Of a DNA stretch of 64,000 nucleotides, positions 32,775 through 42,786 are shown one piece after another. Positions within the stretch are counted from its first letter, which is position 1; each line of letters opens with the position of its first letter. The notes under the pieces were generated by a model that was given only the letters and a program-made list of their open reading frames with translations, was not told the DNA's origin and made no database searches. Source of the DNA: Pseudomonas asgharzadehiana. Lineage in GTDB: Bacteria > Pseudomonadota > Gammaproteobacteria > Pseudomonadales > Pseudomonadaceae. Made by a program: the position numbers and the translations under genes. The stretch spans positions 2,170,001 through 2,234,000 of the forward strand of contig NZ_CP077079.1 in the NCBI RefSeq assembly GCF_019139815.1, written 5' to 3'.

Positions 32775-34010
32775 TTACATAAACTCAACCTGGGCCGGCT
32801 GGCGTTTCATCAGTACTTTGCCGTTGCGAATCGAGTATAGCGGCAGGCCCTGGCTGCGAATCACCTCGTAGTCGCTGTGCGCCGAGAGGATCAGCAAATT
32901 GGCTGGCCGTCCGGGTTCCAGGCCATAACGATCACCCAGGGCCATCGCCTTGGCGCTGTTATCGGTCACCAGGTCGAGGGCGCTTTGCAGGTTGCGGTAG
33001 CCGAGCATATGGCAAATGTGTAAACCGGCTTCGAGCACCCGCAGGATGTTGCCGTTGCCCAGGGGGTACCAGGGATCGACGATGGAGTCCTGGCCGAAGC
33101 AAACATTCATGCCGGCTTCGAGCAGCTCGTTGACGCGGGTCACGCCACGGCGTTTCGGGAAGCTGTCGAAACGGCCTTGCAGGTGGATGCTTTCGGTCGG
33201 GCACGACACGAAGCTGATGCCGGAATGTCCCAGCAGGCGGAACAGTTTGGCGCAATAAGCATTGTCGTAAGAACCCATGGCCGTGGTGTGGCTGGCGGTG
33301 ACAAGGGCGCCCATGTCGCGGCTTCGGGCCTCTTCGGCCAGCACCTCGAGGAAGCGCGAGTGCGGGTCGTCGGTTTCGTCGCAATGCACGTCCACCAAGC
33401 AACCGGTGCGTTCGGCCAGGTCCATCAGGAACTTCACCGAACTCACGCCTTGGTCGCGAGTGTATTCAAAGTGAGGGATGCCACCAATCACGTCGGCGCC
33501 CAGGCGAATGGCTTCTTCCATCAGTTCGCGGCCATGGTGGAACGACTCGATGCCTTCCTGGGGAAACGCGACGATTTGCAGGTCGATCAGGTGCGTGCTT
33601 TCTTCACGCACTTGCAGCATGGCTTTGAGCGCCGTAAGGTCCGGGTCGGTGACGTCGACATGCGTGCGTACATGTTGGATGCCGTGGGCGGCAAGCGCCT
33701 GGATGGTCTGCTTGGCGCGGGTCTTGGTGTCTTGCTGGGTGATGGTGGCTTTGCGTTCGCCCCAGCACTCGATCCCTTCGAACAGTGTGCCGCTCATGTT
33801 CCAGCGCGGTTCGCCGGCGGTGAGCGTGGCATCGAGGTGGATATGCGGTTCGACGAATGGCGGGATCACCAGATTGCCGGCCGCGTCCACATCATCGGCG
33901 GTTAAAATCGGCGCCCTGGTTTGTGGCGTGATGCTGGCGATCCGGCCGTTTTCCAGGTGCAGATCATGCAGGCCTTCATGGTTGCGCAGGCGGGCGTTGA
34001 TGATGTGCAT
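32775..34010 (-). CDS. codA: Cytosine deaminase
   Basis: Amidohydrolase of 411 residues that converts cytosine to uracil and ammonia. Metal and catalytic motifs are in place: PPFVEPHIHLDATLTAG (HxH), FPQEG, VDVHCDETDDPHSR (His and Glu), ASHTTAMGSYD and CFGQDSIVDPWYPLGNGN (Asp). This pattern is specific to the CodA branch. ATG 34010 has AGAGGAA upstream; nine in-frame codons before it are not coding. It is the last gene of a codB / pucR / codA operon, 27 bases after the regulator. Confidence 0.93.
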   Translation of the reverse strand: MHIINARLRNHEGLHDLHLENGRIASITPQTRAPILTADDVDAAGNLVIPPFVEPHIHLDATLTAGEPRWNMSGTLFEGIECWGERKATITQQDTKTRAKQTIQALAAHGIQHVRTHVDVTDPDLTALKAMLQVREESTHLIDLQIVAFPQEGIESFHHGRELMEEAIRLGADVIGGIPHFEYTRDQGVSSVKFLMDLAERTGCLVDVHCDETDDPHSRFLEVLAEEARSRDMGALVTASHTTAMGSYDNAYCAKLFRLLGHSGISFVSCPTESIHLQGRFDSFPKRRGVTRVNELLEAGMNVCFGQDSIVDPWYPLGNGNILRVLEAGLHICHMLGYRNLQSALDLVTDNSAKAMALGDRYGLEPGRPANLLILSAHSDYEVIRSQGLPLYSIRNGKVLMKRQPAQVEFM

Positions 34011-34037
34011 GGGCAAGTTCCTCTTGGCTAAAAACAA

Positions 34038-35243
34038 TCAGGCAGACAGCCGCCAGATCATCAGGGCGATGCCGATGTCCAGGCGGTCATAGGCGTTATC
34101 CAGCGTCAGCCCGCACAGGGCTTCGATGCGCTGGACGCGGTGCGTCACAGTGTTGCGGTGCAGGGCCAGGCGCTGGGCGGCGGCCATCAGGTTACCATTC
34201 TCGTGAAACCAGGCTTCCAGAGTCGGCATCAGGCTGGGGCCATGGTGCAAGTCGTGGCGCAATAACGGGCCCAAGCGTTCATTGAGAAAGTGGTCGAGCA
34301 GGGCGCGATCACGCACGCCGCTGAGTAACTTGAGCACGCCCAGTTCGTCGTACACGCACAGCCCGGCGCGTTCGCTGAAACGCCGCGCGGCGGCCAACGC
34401 CTGGCGCGCTTCATCCTGGGCCTGGGCCAGGCGCGCAGGTGGGTGCGCGGCGGCGCTGAGGCCGGTAAACAATTTAAGCGGCGCCAGGCGCAGGTTCAGC
34501 GGCTTCAACCAGGTGGCCAATTGTTGGCGGTTAGCCAGGGCCGCAACCGCGTCGGGGGCCGGCAGCAGCAGTGTCCAATTCCCGGCCCGGCCCAATAACG
34601 GCAACCCCGCCGACCACTGACGTAGGCGGCGACTGATGCCGTCGTGTTGCTGAGCCAGGTGCGCTTCGACCTGTTGTGTATCGTTCTGGGCAAACAGCGA
34701 CTCGCTGCCCTCCAATTGCAATTGCACCACCTGCCAATGCCCGTTGAGGGACATACCCAGTTGCGCGGCCCTGTGCAGCAGCACTTCCAGGGATTGAAAG
34801 TCACCGGTCAGCAAGCGTTCCAACACATCATGGCGCGAACGCCCCAACTGCTCGAACTGGATCAGCGCCGAGCCGATGGCTTGGGTTACCAGCACCATTT
34901 TCAACGAGTAGGGTTGCTCGATCAGCGGCATGCCCGCTGCGTGCGCGGCATCCAGCAGCCGCTGGGGTATCGCCTGGATATACGCCGGCCCGGTGAGAAT
35001 CACCAGCCCGGCCACCTTGCGCTGACAGGCTTCTTGCAGCAATTGCAGCAAGTTCGCTTCATCCCGTGGGTGATTGATGCCGGTGACAAACACCAGCTCG
35101 CTGCCCAGCACCCACTCGGCGATCCCGCTGTTTTCCGCCACGTAGGGCCAGCGCACAGGGTTGTCCAGGCCTGCCTCGCCGGCGCGCAGGCGCATGGATT
35201 CAAGGCCAGGCAGGGCCAGCACATCGGCGACGGTCAGGCTCAT
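34038..35243 (-). CDS. PucR-family transcriptional regulator of the cod operon
   Basis: Protein of 401 residues with an N-terminal PucR/purine-catabolism domain (TVADVLALPGLESMRLRAGE, WVLGSELVFVTGI), a middle GGDEF-like linker and a C-terminal PucR helix-turn-helix (LMAAAQRLALHRNTVTHRVQ, LDNAYDRLDIGIALMIW). Such regulators sense purines or related nitrogen compounds. It lies between the cytosine permease and deaminase genes and overlaps the permease stop by four bases, so it probably autoregulates the operon in response to pyrimidine bases. Confidence 0.9.
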   Translation of the reverse strand: MSLTVADVLALPGLESMRLRAGEAGLDNPVRWPYVAENSGIAEWVLGSELVFVTGINHPRDEANLLQLLQEACQRKVAGLVILTGPAYIQAIPQRLLDAAHAAGMPLIEQPYSLKMVLVTQAIGSALIQFEQLGRSRHDVLERLLTGDFQSLEVLLHRAAQLGMSLNGHWQVVQLQLEGSESLFAQNDTQQVEAHLAQQHDGISRRLRQWSAGLPLLGRAGNWTLLLPAPDAVAALANRQQLATWLKPLNLRLAPLKLFTGLSAAAHPPARLAQAQDEARQALAAARRFSERAGLCVYDELGVLKLLSGVRDRALLDHFLNERLGPLLRHDLHHGPSLMPTLEAWFHENGNLMAAAQRLALHRNTVTHRVQRIEALCGLTLDNAYDRLDIGIALMIWRLSA

Positions 35244-36508
35244 GCTTGAGCGTCAGCCAATGGCGCACGCACACGTAGTACGGCCGTCAGCACGATGTAG
35301 GTAAGCGACGCGGCTGCGATCCCTACCAGCGGCGCGACCCAGGGCGAGTTGAATGCCAGCACGGTGCCCACGGCATAGGCCGCCAGCCCCGGCCAGTTGA
35401 ACGCCGGCAGGCGAGCCTCGGCCAGGCGCGGGTATTGGCCACGATAGCGGTAGAAAAAGTCGGCCATGATCACCCCGCCAATCGGTGGTATCACCGTGCC
35501 CAGCAGGATCAGGTACGGCACCAGCATGTCGTACATGCCAAGCAGCGCCAGCAGGGTGCCGATCACCGCGCCGGCCAGGGTCACGGTCTTGCGGCGTTGG
35601 GTGCGCAACAGGTTGCAGCCGGCCACGGCGAAGTTGTAGATGGTGTTGTCCTGGGTACTCCAGATATTGAGCAGCAACATGGCCATCGCCGCCAGCGCAA
35701 AGCCTTGCAGCAGCAACACCTCGACCACATCCGGTTGTTGATAGACGATGGCGCCGTAGGCCCCGATCAGCACCATCAGGCCGTTGCCGATAAAGAAACC
35801 GATCAGGCTGGCCAGCACCGCGACCCTGGCCGAGCGCGAAAACCGCGTCCAGTTGGTGGCCTGGGTCGCGCCGCTGACGAAGGTGCCGAACACCAGGGTG
35901 ATCGCCGTGGACAAATCCAATTCAGCGGTTGGCGTCACCGCCAGCAGGCCGTCCCAACCGCCGACTTTGGCCGTGGCGACCCACATCGACAGAAACAGCA
36001 GCAGCCCCATGGCTGGCACCGCGATGTAGGAAAGAATCTCCAGCCCGCGATAGCCCACGTAAGCCGTGGCGCAAAATACCAGGCCAAACACCAGCATCAA
36101 CACCAGCACGTTGCCCTGGCTCAGTTCGAAGTACTTACCCAGCACCACGGCAGCCGTGGCGGTGCCCCAGGCGTACCAGCCGATCTGGGTGAAGCCGAGG
36201 ATCAAGTCACTGAGCTTGCTGCCGACTTCGCCAAAGCACAAGCGCCCCATCAATACGGAGTTCAAGCCGCTCTTGAACGCGATATAACCCAGGCCCGCCG
36301 CGTAAATACCCAACAGCAGGTTGCCCAAGGCCACCACGCCGAGCATGTCGATAAAGCTGAACGCCACCCCCAGCTTGCCGCCGGCAAACATGGTCGCGGT
36401 AAAAAACGTAAAGCCCAGCAGCACCATGGCGGTGGATGCCAGGCCTTTGCGCGCATGCATGGGGACTTCGCTTAAAGGGTAATCGTTGCCCGGTTCTTGC
36501 TGCGTCAT
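35240..36508 (-). CDS. codB: Cytosine permease
   Basis: NCS1-family transporter of 422 residues with 12 membrane segments. The N-terminus reads NDYPLSEVPMHARKGLAS, with FTQIGWYAWGTATAAV and the family motif ATNWTRFSRSAR in the middle and STQDNTIYNFAVAGCNLL later. It imports cytosine for the deaminase encoded two genes downstream. ATG 36508 has GGGAG upstream; an in-frame start at 36583 would add 25 residues with no similarity to the family. First gene of the operon. Confidence 0.92.
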   Translation of the reverse strand: MTQQEPGNDYPLSEVPMHARKGLASTAMVLLGFTFFTATMFAGGKLGVAFSFIDMLGVVALGNLLLGIYAAGLGYIAFKSGLNSVLMGRLCFGEVGSKLSDLILGFTQIGWYAWGTATAAVVLGKYFELSQGNVLVLMLVFGLVFCATAYVGYRGLEILSYIAVPAMGLLLFLSMWVATAKVGGWDGLLAVTPTAELDLSTAITLVFGTFVSGATQATNWTRFSRSARVAVLASLIGFFIGNGLMVLIGAYGAIVYQQPDVVEVLLLQGFALAAMAMLLLNIWSTQDNTIYNFAVAGCNLLRTQRRKTVTLAGAVIGTLLALLGMYDMLVPYLILLGTVIPPIGGVIMADFFYRYRGQYPRLAEARLPAFNWPGLAAYAVGTVLAFNSPWVAPLVGIAAASLTYIVLTAVLRVRAPLADAQA

Positions 36509-36738
36509 GTGCCGTGCTCCCTGAATGAGTGACGCAGGCCTATTGCACCGCCCGTGCCAAATCAGCAGCAGTGACGGGCGCACGGTGTGAGTTGTGCAGC
36601 GTGCACAGTATTTATAGCCAAACAGGCAAGAAATGCCGGAGGGAGTGTTCGCGCTGCCCAGTCGGGCACGAAAGCGGTGCAGGGGTGATACAAAATGGAT
36701 CAGTCAAACGGTGGCTGCGTGGTAAATCATCTAGGCCG

Positions 36739-36766
36739 AAAAAAACCACCGCAAGGGTGGTTTTTT
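36739..36766 (-). terminator. Intrinsic terminator downstream of queD
   Basis: AAAACCACC and GGTGGTTTT pair around a GCAA-type loop with T runs on both sides. It sits just past the queD stop and would work on either strand. Confidence 0.85.
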
Positions 36767-36781
36767 ACACACATCGCAGGC

Positions 36782-37138
36782 TTATTCGCCGCGATAAATA
36801 CAGCCACTGGTGCAGGTCTCGTGGATGCGAATTGCGCTGAGTTCCGGCAACAGGGGTTTGAGTTCGTTCCAGATCCACTTGGCCAGCACTTCGCTGGTCG
36901 GGTTTTCCAGGCCGGGGATGTCATTGAGGTAGTTGTGGTCGAGGCGTTCATAGAGCGGCTTGAAAATCGCCTTGATCTCCGAGAAGTCGCGAATCCAGCC
37001 GGTATAGGGATCCAGGTCGCCGCTCAGGTGGATAGCCACCTTGAACGAATGCCCATGCAGGCGCCCGCATTTATGGCCGTCCGGCACGTGCGGCAGGCGG
37101 TGGGCGGATTCGAATGTAAATTCCTTGAAGATTTCCAC
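36782..37138 (-). CDS. queD: 6-carboxy-5,6,7,8-tetrahydropterin synthase
   Basis: Protein of 118 residues, the usual QueD length, starting at GTG 37138. Zinc ligands and catalytic residues are visible: FESAHRL (His13), CGRLHGHSF (Cys24, His28, His30), LDHNYLND and a closing [12 protein letters not shown]. It converts dihydroneopterin triphosphate to carboxytetrahydropterin in the queuosine pathway. Longer in-frame starts upstream add residues with no family similarity. It is monocistronic with its own terminator. Confidence 0.93.
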   Translation of the reverse strand: MEIFKEFTFESAHRLPHVPDGHKCGRLHGHSFKVAIHLSGDLDPYTGWIRDFSEIKAIFKPLYERLDHNYLNDIPGLENPTSEVLAKWIWNELKPLLPELSAIRIHETCTSGCIYRGE

Positions 37139-37214
37139 AGTATTTTCAGCTCGGTCAGGTATCTGGCAGCCGGCGAGTTTAACAGCTTGATCCCTCGCCG
37201 CGCATACCGCTCGG

Positions 37215-38294
37215 TCAAAGCGCCTGCAAGCGCTCGCCCAGCCCGCCGTTATCGGCCAACTGTAGGAACTCATCCCCCAGCCGCCGGCTCTCGCTCATCG
37301 CGGTTTGCCAGTATGTGTTGCGGCTCGCGTCATCGCCCACGAAGCGCTTGAAGTCGCTGCGGTCCGGCAGTTTGCCGTGGGGCAGGCGGGCCAAGTAGTC
37401 CCTGGACGGCGCCAGCAGCAACACATCCTGCAAGCCCTGTTGATTGCTGCGTCGCCACGGCAGGCCCTTGTCGAACCAGCCGGGGACGACCCGGTCGGTG
37501 AAGTGCGGGTACAGCACAATATCGTCGCCGTGGTAGGGCAGGTCGAGGTGGTAGTCCAGCAGGCCGCCGTCGCGGTAAGTGCCGCTGCCGGCGCCAGGCA
37601 GGTCGCGTACGCCTTGCATCACCATGGGGATCGAGCCGGAGGCCAGCAATGCCTGGCGCAGGTTGCCTGCATCCAATTCGACAAAGCGCGACGGAAAATC
37701 CTGCAGCGGATGCACCGGTGGCGGCTGGCGCGGGTCATGGATGATCAGCCGTTCGAAATGCCGCGACAGCCGCGCGCGGCCACGCAGGTTATCGGCGATC
37801 ACCGAGGACAGGCCCAGGCCCAGGCGCCCGCGATGGTCATCGGCGAGCAGGCCGTGGCTTTTGACTACCATGATGTTCAGGCGATAGTCGGGGTTGTCCA
37901 GCACCCGCGCATCGCGGCCGGCCAGCAGGTCGTCGAGCATGCGCCGGCAGCTCTGGCTGACGTCGGCCATGGTCACGCCTTTGGCAAAGCGCTGCTCGTT
38001 GTACAGCCGGCCGAGGTCCAACAGGCCTTGTACCGGGTCGGGCAGGCAGGCACTGGCAAAGCGCCAGGAGCCGATGGACGCACCGATCAGCGCCCGTTCC
38101 CGTGGCGCGCGCGGCAGCCAGTCGCCGAACAGCGCCAGGTCCAGACCCTGGATACCCAGCGCCTTGGGGCCACCGGCCGCACCGGGCAGAATGCCGACGT
38201 CGGCAGGCGCAAGGCCCTGTTCGCGGATGCGCGCGAGGGCGCGTTTGCCGGCCTTGAGGGTCAGGGCGGGAAACTTGATGTGGATGGCTGTCAT
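37215..38294 (-). CDS. Patatin-like phospholipase
   Basis: Protein of 359 residues with the patatin Ser-Asp dyad: oxyanion-type [12 protein letters not shown], nucleophile elbow [11 protein letters not shown] (GxSxG) and [10 protein letters not shown] carrying the catalytic Asp. It probably hydrolyses membrane phospholipids or lysophospholipids inside the cell; there is no signal peptide. It is separate from the type VI lipase locus. Upstream of it runs the divergent PepSY operon. Confidence 0.88.
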   Translation of the reverse strand: MTAIHIKFPALTLKAGKRALARIREQGLAPADVGILPGAAGGPKALGIQGLDLALFGDWLPRAPRERALIGASIGSWRFASACLPDPVQGLLDLGRLYNEQRFAKGVTMADVSQSCRRMLDDLLAGRDARVLDNPDYRLNIMVVKSHGLLADDHRGRLGLGLSSVIADNLRGRARLSRHFERLIIHDPRQPPPVHPLQDFPSRFVELDAGNLRQALLASGSIPMVMQGVRDLPGAGSGTYRDGGLLDYHLDLPYHGDDIVLYPHFTDRVVPGWFDKGLPWRRSNQQGLQDVLLLAPSRDYLARLPHGKLPDRSDFKRFVGDDASRNTYWQTAMSESRRLGDEFLQLADNGGLGERLQAL

Positions 38295-38450
38295 ACCGGT
38301 CTCGATTGAAGCGAGGGGGCAGTATAGAAAATCTCGCGGGTTGTGGGAAAAGGCCTACGCGCAATTGCCATGGTGGCAATTCAGTTTCAGTTAAGTTGCA
38401 GCCGTTACCGTGGCGTGTGTAGGAATAACATCGCGTAACGGAGATTTATC

Positions 38451-38753
38451 ATGAAACGCCTCACCGCTCTGGTCGCCGCCGTTATCATCGCCTGTGCGGC
38501 GCCCCAGGCCGGAGCCGTGGACCCGGACAAACCACTGGTCGTACCCGGCACTGTTACAATTGTCGCCTTTGACCAACTGGAAGCCACGGCCCTGGCCCTG
38601 CACCCCGGTTCTACGCTGCTGGACACCGACCTGGATGAGGCCTACGGCAAGTACGTTTATGAGGTCGAGCTGCAAGATCGCAACGGTATCGAATGGGACG
38701 TTGAATTGGACGCGCTCACCGGGCAGGTTCTCAAGAATCATCAGGATACGTAA
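38451..38753 (+). CDS. Secreted PepSY-domain protein
   Basis: Protein of 100 residues with a signal peptide (MKRLTALVAAVIIACAAPQAGA) and a single PepSY domain (AFDQLEATALALHPGS, then YGKYVYEVELQDRNG and WDVELDALTGQVLKN). PepSY proteins are periplasmic and act as inhibitors or ligand sensors. CGGAG precedes ATG. The stop overlaps the start of a second PepSY gene by one base, and both lead into a two-component system, so they are probably accessory sensors for that kinase. Confidence 0.9.
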   Translation: MKRLTALVAAVIIACAAPQAGAVDPDKPLVVPGTVTIVAFDQLEATALALHPGSTLLDTDLDEAYGKYVYEVELQDRNGIEWDVELDALTGQVLKNHQDT

Positions 38754-39064
38754 TGAAGGTAAATTTACGCACCGGCAGTCGGGTGGCACTGGTGCTTGTG
38801 GTGTTCTGCTCAAGTTTGCAGGCCCGCGACCTCAACCAGGACGAAGCCCTCGCGTTGCGCCAGCAGGGCGTGATCCTGCCGCTGGAGCAGCTGTTGCAGC
38901 AGGCCATGGCGCGCTATCCGGGCTCCCGTATGCTAGAGGCCGAGCTTGAGAAAAAACACGGCCAATATGCTTATGAAGTGGAGCTGGTGACCACCGAGGG
39001 TGTGGTGCGCGAGATCAAACTTGACGCTACCACCGGTGCGCTGATTAAAGATGAGGAAGACTGA
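38753..39064 (+). CDS. Second secreted PepSY-domain protein
   Basis: Protein of 103 residues with an N-terminal signal segment ([16 protein letters not shown]) and one PepSY domain ([49 protein letters not shown]). It is a paralogue of the upstream PepSY gene. Its stop overlaps the response regulator start (TGATG). The conserved overlaps across four genes suggest fixed stoichiometry. Confidence 0.9.
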   Translation: MKVNLRTGSRVALVLVVFCSSLQARDLNQDEALALRQQGVILPLEQLLQQAMARYPGSRMLEAELEKKHGQYAYEVELVTTEGVVREIKLDATTGALIKDEED

Positions 39065-39732
39065 TGCGCCTGCTGCTGGTAGAAGACAATGTACCCCTGG
39101 CCGATGAACTGCTGGCCGGCTTGCAGCGCCAGGGCTATGCCGTGGACTGGCTGGCTGACGGGCGCGACGCCGCTTACCAGGGCCGCAGCGAACCCTATGA
39201 TCTGATCATCCTCGACCTTGGCCTGCCCGGTTTGCCTGGCCTCGAAGTGCTGGCGCAATGGCGCGCCGCCGCGCTCGCCACTCCGGTGCTCGTGCTCACC
39301 GCCCGCGACTCCTGGGCCGAGCGTATCGAAGGGCTCAAGGCCGGTGCCGACGATTACCTGAGCAAACCCTTTCACCCTGAAGAGCTGCACCTGCGCATCC
39401 AGGCGCTGTTGCGCCGGTCCCACGGCCAGGCCAACCAACCCACCCTGCAAGCCGCCGGCCTGCACTTGGATGAAGGCCGCCAATGCGTGTTGCGCGGCGG
39501 CGAAGAGATCCAGCTCACCGCCGCGGAATTTCGCCTGCTGCGCTATTTCATGCTGCACCCCGAGCAGATCCTGTCGAAAAGCCACCTGGCCGAGCATTTG
39601 TATGATGGCGAGACCGAACGCGATTCCAATGTGCTGGAAGTCCACGTCAACCACCTGCGCCGCAAGTTGGGCCGCAGCGTGATCGAAACCCGGCGTGGCC
39701 AGGGTTACCGGTTTGGCGCCAACCCCGCATGA
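39064..39732 (+). CDS. OmpR-family response regulator
   Basis: Protein of 222 residues. The receiver domain has MRLLLVEDN acidic residues, phospho-acceptor Asp51 in [25 protein letters not shown] and the invariant Lys in DDYLSKPF. The C-terminal winged helix ends [24 protein letters not shown]. It is of the QseB/PmrA/TctD type. Its cognate kinase starts within its stop codon. The signal is unknown; the two PepSY genes upstream suggest cation, antimicrobial peptide or envelope stress. Confidence 0.92.
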   Translation: MRLLLVEDNVPLADELLAGLQRQGYAVDWLADGRDAAYQGRSEPYDLIILDLGLPGLPGLEVLAQWRAAALATPVLVLTARDSWAERIEGLKAGADDYLSKPFHPEELHLRIQALLRRSHGQANQPTLQAAGLHLDEGRQCVLRGGEEIQLTAAEFRLLRYFMLHPEQILSKSHLAEHLYDGETERDSNVLEVHVNHLRRKLGRSVIETRRGQGYRFGANPA

Positions 39733-41048
39733 GGTCGATTCAGCGACGCCTGAGCCTGGGCCTGATCAGCGTGATGGTGGTCGTCGGTGTGGTGCTGGCG
39801 CAAACCAGCCTGTGGTTGTTCGAGGCCGGTTTGCAGCGTTACCTGGAAGCCGGGCTGCGTAACGACGCGGAAAACCTGTTGGTGGCGCTGGTGCGTGGGC
39901 CCAACGGCGTGCAGCTGGATGAGCAGCGTCTGTCGCCGGCCTATCAACGGCCGTTTTCCGGGCATTACTTTCGTATCGACTTTGCCGATGTGCACTGGCG
40001 TTCTCGTTCGCTGTGGGACCAGGAATTGCCCCAACTGCCCGAAGCCGGGCTCAAGGGCAACCTGCAACTGGGCCCCGAAGGCCAACAACTGCTGGTGCTG
40101 CGTTCGGACTACAAGCGCTTTGGCCACTCGATTTCCATCAGCGTGGCTCAGGACTACACACCGGTGCGGGAAAGTTTCCAGCTGATGCGTCAGATCGGCC
40201 TGGTGCTGGGCCTGGCGGCGCTGCTGTTGGTGTTGATCCTGCAACGGCTCACGGTGCGTCGCGCCCTGCGCCCGCTGGAAAACGCACGCAACCAGATCGC
40301 TCAGTTGCAACAGGGCCAACGCTCGCAACTCGACACCCAGGTGCCACAGGAGCTGGAGCCGCTGGTCGCGCAGATCAACCACCTGCTGGCCCACACCGAA
40401 GACAGCCTCAAGCGCTCCCGCAATGCCCTGGGTAACCTGGGGCATGCGCTGAAAACCCCGTTGGCCGTGTTATTGAGCGCAGCGTCAAGCGAGGCGCTCA
40501 AGGACCGCCCCGAACTGAGCCAACTGCTGCGCGACCAACTGGAACAAGTGCAGCAACGCCTCAACCGTGAACTCAACCGCGCACGGCTGGCCGGCGAAAC
40601 CCTGCCGGGGGCGTTGTTCGACTGCGAAAAAGAACTGCCTGGCTTGCTCGCCACCCTGAACATGATCCACGGCGAACACCTGGACCTCAGCTACCACGCC
40701 GCCCCTGGCCTGTATCTGCCTTGGGACCGCGAAGACCTGCTGGAGCTGCTCGGCAACCTGCTGGACAACGCCTGTAAGTGGGCGGACGCCGAAATTCGCC
40801 TGAGCGTCAGCGATACCGGGCACGTTTACCTGCTGACGGTGGAAGACGACGGCCCCGGCATCCCCGAAGCCCAACGGGACCAGGTGTTCAGTCGTGGCGC
40901 GCGGCTGGACGAGCAGACTGAGGGCCACGGGCTTGGGTTGGGCATCGTGCGGGATATCGTCGAGGTGTGGGGTGGCGTGTTGCAATTGCAGGACAGTGAA
41001 TTGGGTGGGCTCAAGGTGCTGATCGAACTGCCCAAGCGCCACGCCTGA
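39729..41048 (+). CDS. Sensor histidine kinase
   Basis: Protein of 439 residues. Two membrane helices (about 12-32 and 155-175) flank a periplasmic loop. A HAMP-like linker follows ([20 protein letters not shown]), then an H-box of the PhoQ type ([17 protein letters not shown]) and a HATPase domain ([44 protein letters not shown]). It forms the two-component pair with the preceding regulator, overlapping it by four bases. Confidence 0.92.
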   Translation: MRSIQRRLSLGLISVMVVVGVVLAQTSLWLFEAGLQRYLEAGLRNDAENLLVALVRGPNGVQLDEQRLSPAYQRPFSGHYFRIDFADVHWRSRSLWDQELPQLPEAGLKGNLQLGPEGQQLLVLRSDYKRFGHSISISVAQDYTPVRESFQLMRQIGLVLGLAALLLVLILQRLTVRRALRPLENARNQIAQLQQGQRSQLDTQVPQELEPLVAQINHLLAHTEDSLKRSRNALGNLGHALKTPLAVLLSAASSEALKDRPELSQLLRDQLEQVQQRLNRELNRARLAGETLPGALFDCEKELPGLLATLNMIHGEHLDLSYHAAPGLYLPWDREDLLELLGNLLDNACKWADAEIRLSVSDTGHVYLLTVEDDGPGIPEAQRDQVFSRGARLDEQTEGHGLGLGIVRDIVEVWGGVLQLQDSELGGLKVLIELPKRHA

Positions 41049-41366
41049 CATGCCCCCATCAAGCTGTGGGAAAAGTCTTCGTTCCCACGATGTGTAAAGG
41101 CATTCAATCCAAAATTGCTCCCTCAAGCCCTGCGGCGGATTTGCCAGACGGTTCAACGCCTGGCTCAGCCGTGGCGATCGACAGTTTTGTTTATTCAAGC
41201 GATCAATCCAAACCCGAAAGCGGCGCCGCTTTTTGACATGCGCGCCCGCCTGCTGCAAAGTGCGCGCCCTCTAATAAGACCTCCTTAAAGTCTGCGAGCG
41301 GGTTGCCAGTCAATGGCCATCTGGGCGCGGGCATGCCTGTCTTTTATGTTTCTGCTTGAGGTAACC
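41049..41366. other. Spacer between the kinase and the antiporter
   Basis: A 318-base gap without a convincing gene. A TTGACA is present at 41233-41238 but its -10 (CAAAGT, 17 bases later) is weak. No clear terminator was seen after the kinase gene. Confidence 0.4.
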
Positions 41367-42689
41367 ATGATTAACGCAGTCATCGCCGCGGTCGGCACCA
41401 TGCTGGTGCTCAGCCTGTCCCGCGTGCATGTAGTCATTGCCATTATTGTCGGCGCCCTGGTGGGTGGTCTGGCCGGTGGCCTGGGCATCGAGGCCACGCT
41501 CAAGGCCTTCAATGGCGGCTTGGGTGGGGGCGCGACCGTGGCGTTGTCCTACGCACTGCTCGGCGCTTTCGCGGTGGCTATTGCCAAGTCCGGCCTGGCT
41601 CATGCGCTGGCGGACAAGGCCCTGTTGCTGGTCGACCGCCAGGACGCCACGGGTGGCAGCCACGTCAAATGGCTGTTGATCGGCCTGTTGTGGGTGGTTG
41701 CGATTGCCTCGCAGAACATTCTGCCGATCCACATCGCGTTTATTCCGCTGTTGGTGCCGCCGCTGCTGTACGTGCTGACCAAACTGCAACTGGACCGCCG
41801 CCTGATCGCCTGCGTAATGACCTTCGGCCTGATCACCCCCTATATGTTCCTGCCGGTGGGCTTCGGCAATATCTTCCTCAACCAGATCCTGCTGGCCAAC
41901 GTCGCCGGCAGCGGCGTGGACATCAGCCAGGTCAACGTGACCCACGCCATGAGCCTGCCGGCCTTGGGCATGGTGGCCGGCCTGCTGGTGGCGGTGTTTA
42001 TCAGCTACCGCAAAAAACGCGTGTACGACCTGGAGAAAATCGAGCGGGTCGAGCAAGTGGCGGTGCAGTACAACCCGCTGACCCTGCTGGTGGCCGGTCT
42101 GGCGATTGCTTCGGCGTTCATCATTCAACTGTGGCTGGACTCGATGATCATCGGCGCCCTTGCCGGGTTCCTGATCTTCTCGGTGTCGGGCATCGTGCGC
42201 TGGCGCGATACCGACGACCTGTTCACCGAAGGCATGAAGATGATGGCCATGATCGGCTTCATCATGATCGCCGCCTCAGGGTTTGCCGAAGTGCTCAAGG
42301 CCACCGGTGACGTGCGTTCGCTGGTGCAAGCCTCGGCGGCGTTTATCGGCCATAGCCGTGGTGTCGGCGCCTTGCTGATGCTGTTGGTGGGCCTGTTGGT
42401 GACCATGGGGATCGGCTCGTCGTTTTCCACGGTGCCGATCCTCGCCGCGATTTTTGTGCCGCTGTGCGTGCAACTGGGCTTCAGCCCGATGGCCATCGTG
42501 TGCATCGTCGGTACGGCCGGTGCGCTGGGCGATGCGGGCTCGCCGGCGTCGGACTCCACCCTCGGCCCTACCTCCGGGCTGAATATTGACGGCCAGCACC
42601 ACCATATCTGGGACACCGTGGTGCCGACCTTCCTGCACTACAACCTGCCGTTGCTGGCATTTGGCTGGTTGGCCGCCATGACCCTGTAA
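41367..42689 (+). CDS. Na+/H+ antiporter family (NhaC-like) transporter
   Basis: Protein of 440 residues with about 11-12 membrane segments. ATG 41367 is preceded by GAGGTAA; an upstream in-frame start adds residues outside the family. Motifs such as [39 protein letters not shown] and [17 protein letters not shown] fit the Na_H_antiport group found near NhaC. The direction and ion are assigned by family only; short-chain amino or organic acid antiport is possible. Monocistronic. Confidence 0.8.
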   Translation: MINAVIAAVGTMLVLSLSRVHVVIAIIVGALVGGLAGGLGIEATLKAFNGGLGGGATVALSYALLGAFAVAIAKSGLAHALADKALLLVDRQDATGGSHVKWLLIGLLWVVAIASQNILPIHIAFIPLLVPPLLYVLTKLQLDRRLIACVMTFGLITPYMFLPVGFGNIFLNQILLANVAGSGVDISQVNVTHAMSLPALGMVAGLLVAVFISYRKKRVYDLEKIERVEQVAVQYNPLTLLVAGLAIASAFIIQLWLDSMIIGALAGFLIFSVSGIVRWRDTDDLFTEGMKMMAMIGFIMIAASGFAEVLKATGDVRSLVQASAAFIGHSRGVGALLMLLVGLLVTMGIGSSFSTVPILAAIFVPLCVQLGFSPMAIVCIVGTAGALGDAGSPASDSTLGPTSGLNIDGQHHHIWDTVVPTFLHYNLPLLAFGWLAAMTL

Positions 42690-42786
42690 CCTCATTGCTC
42701 GCCCATGACCACAAATGCGTGTTGTCCTACAGAATCAGGGTAATTGGCCGATAACCTCTCAAGCCGCTTAATAAGAGAGAAAAGTC

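Noticed and set aside
37305..38309. 334-residue plus-strand open frame
   Set aside because: It is antisense to the patatin-like phospholipase, which has the complete Ser-Asp dyad.
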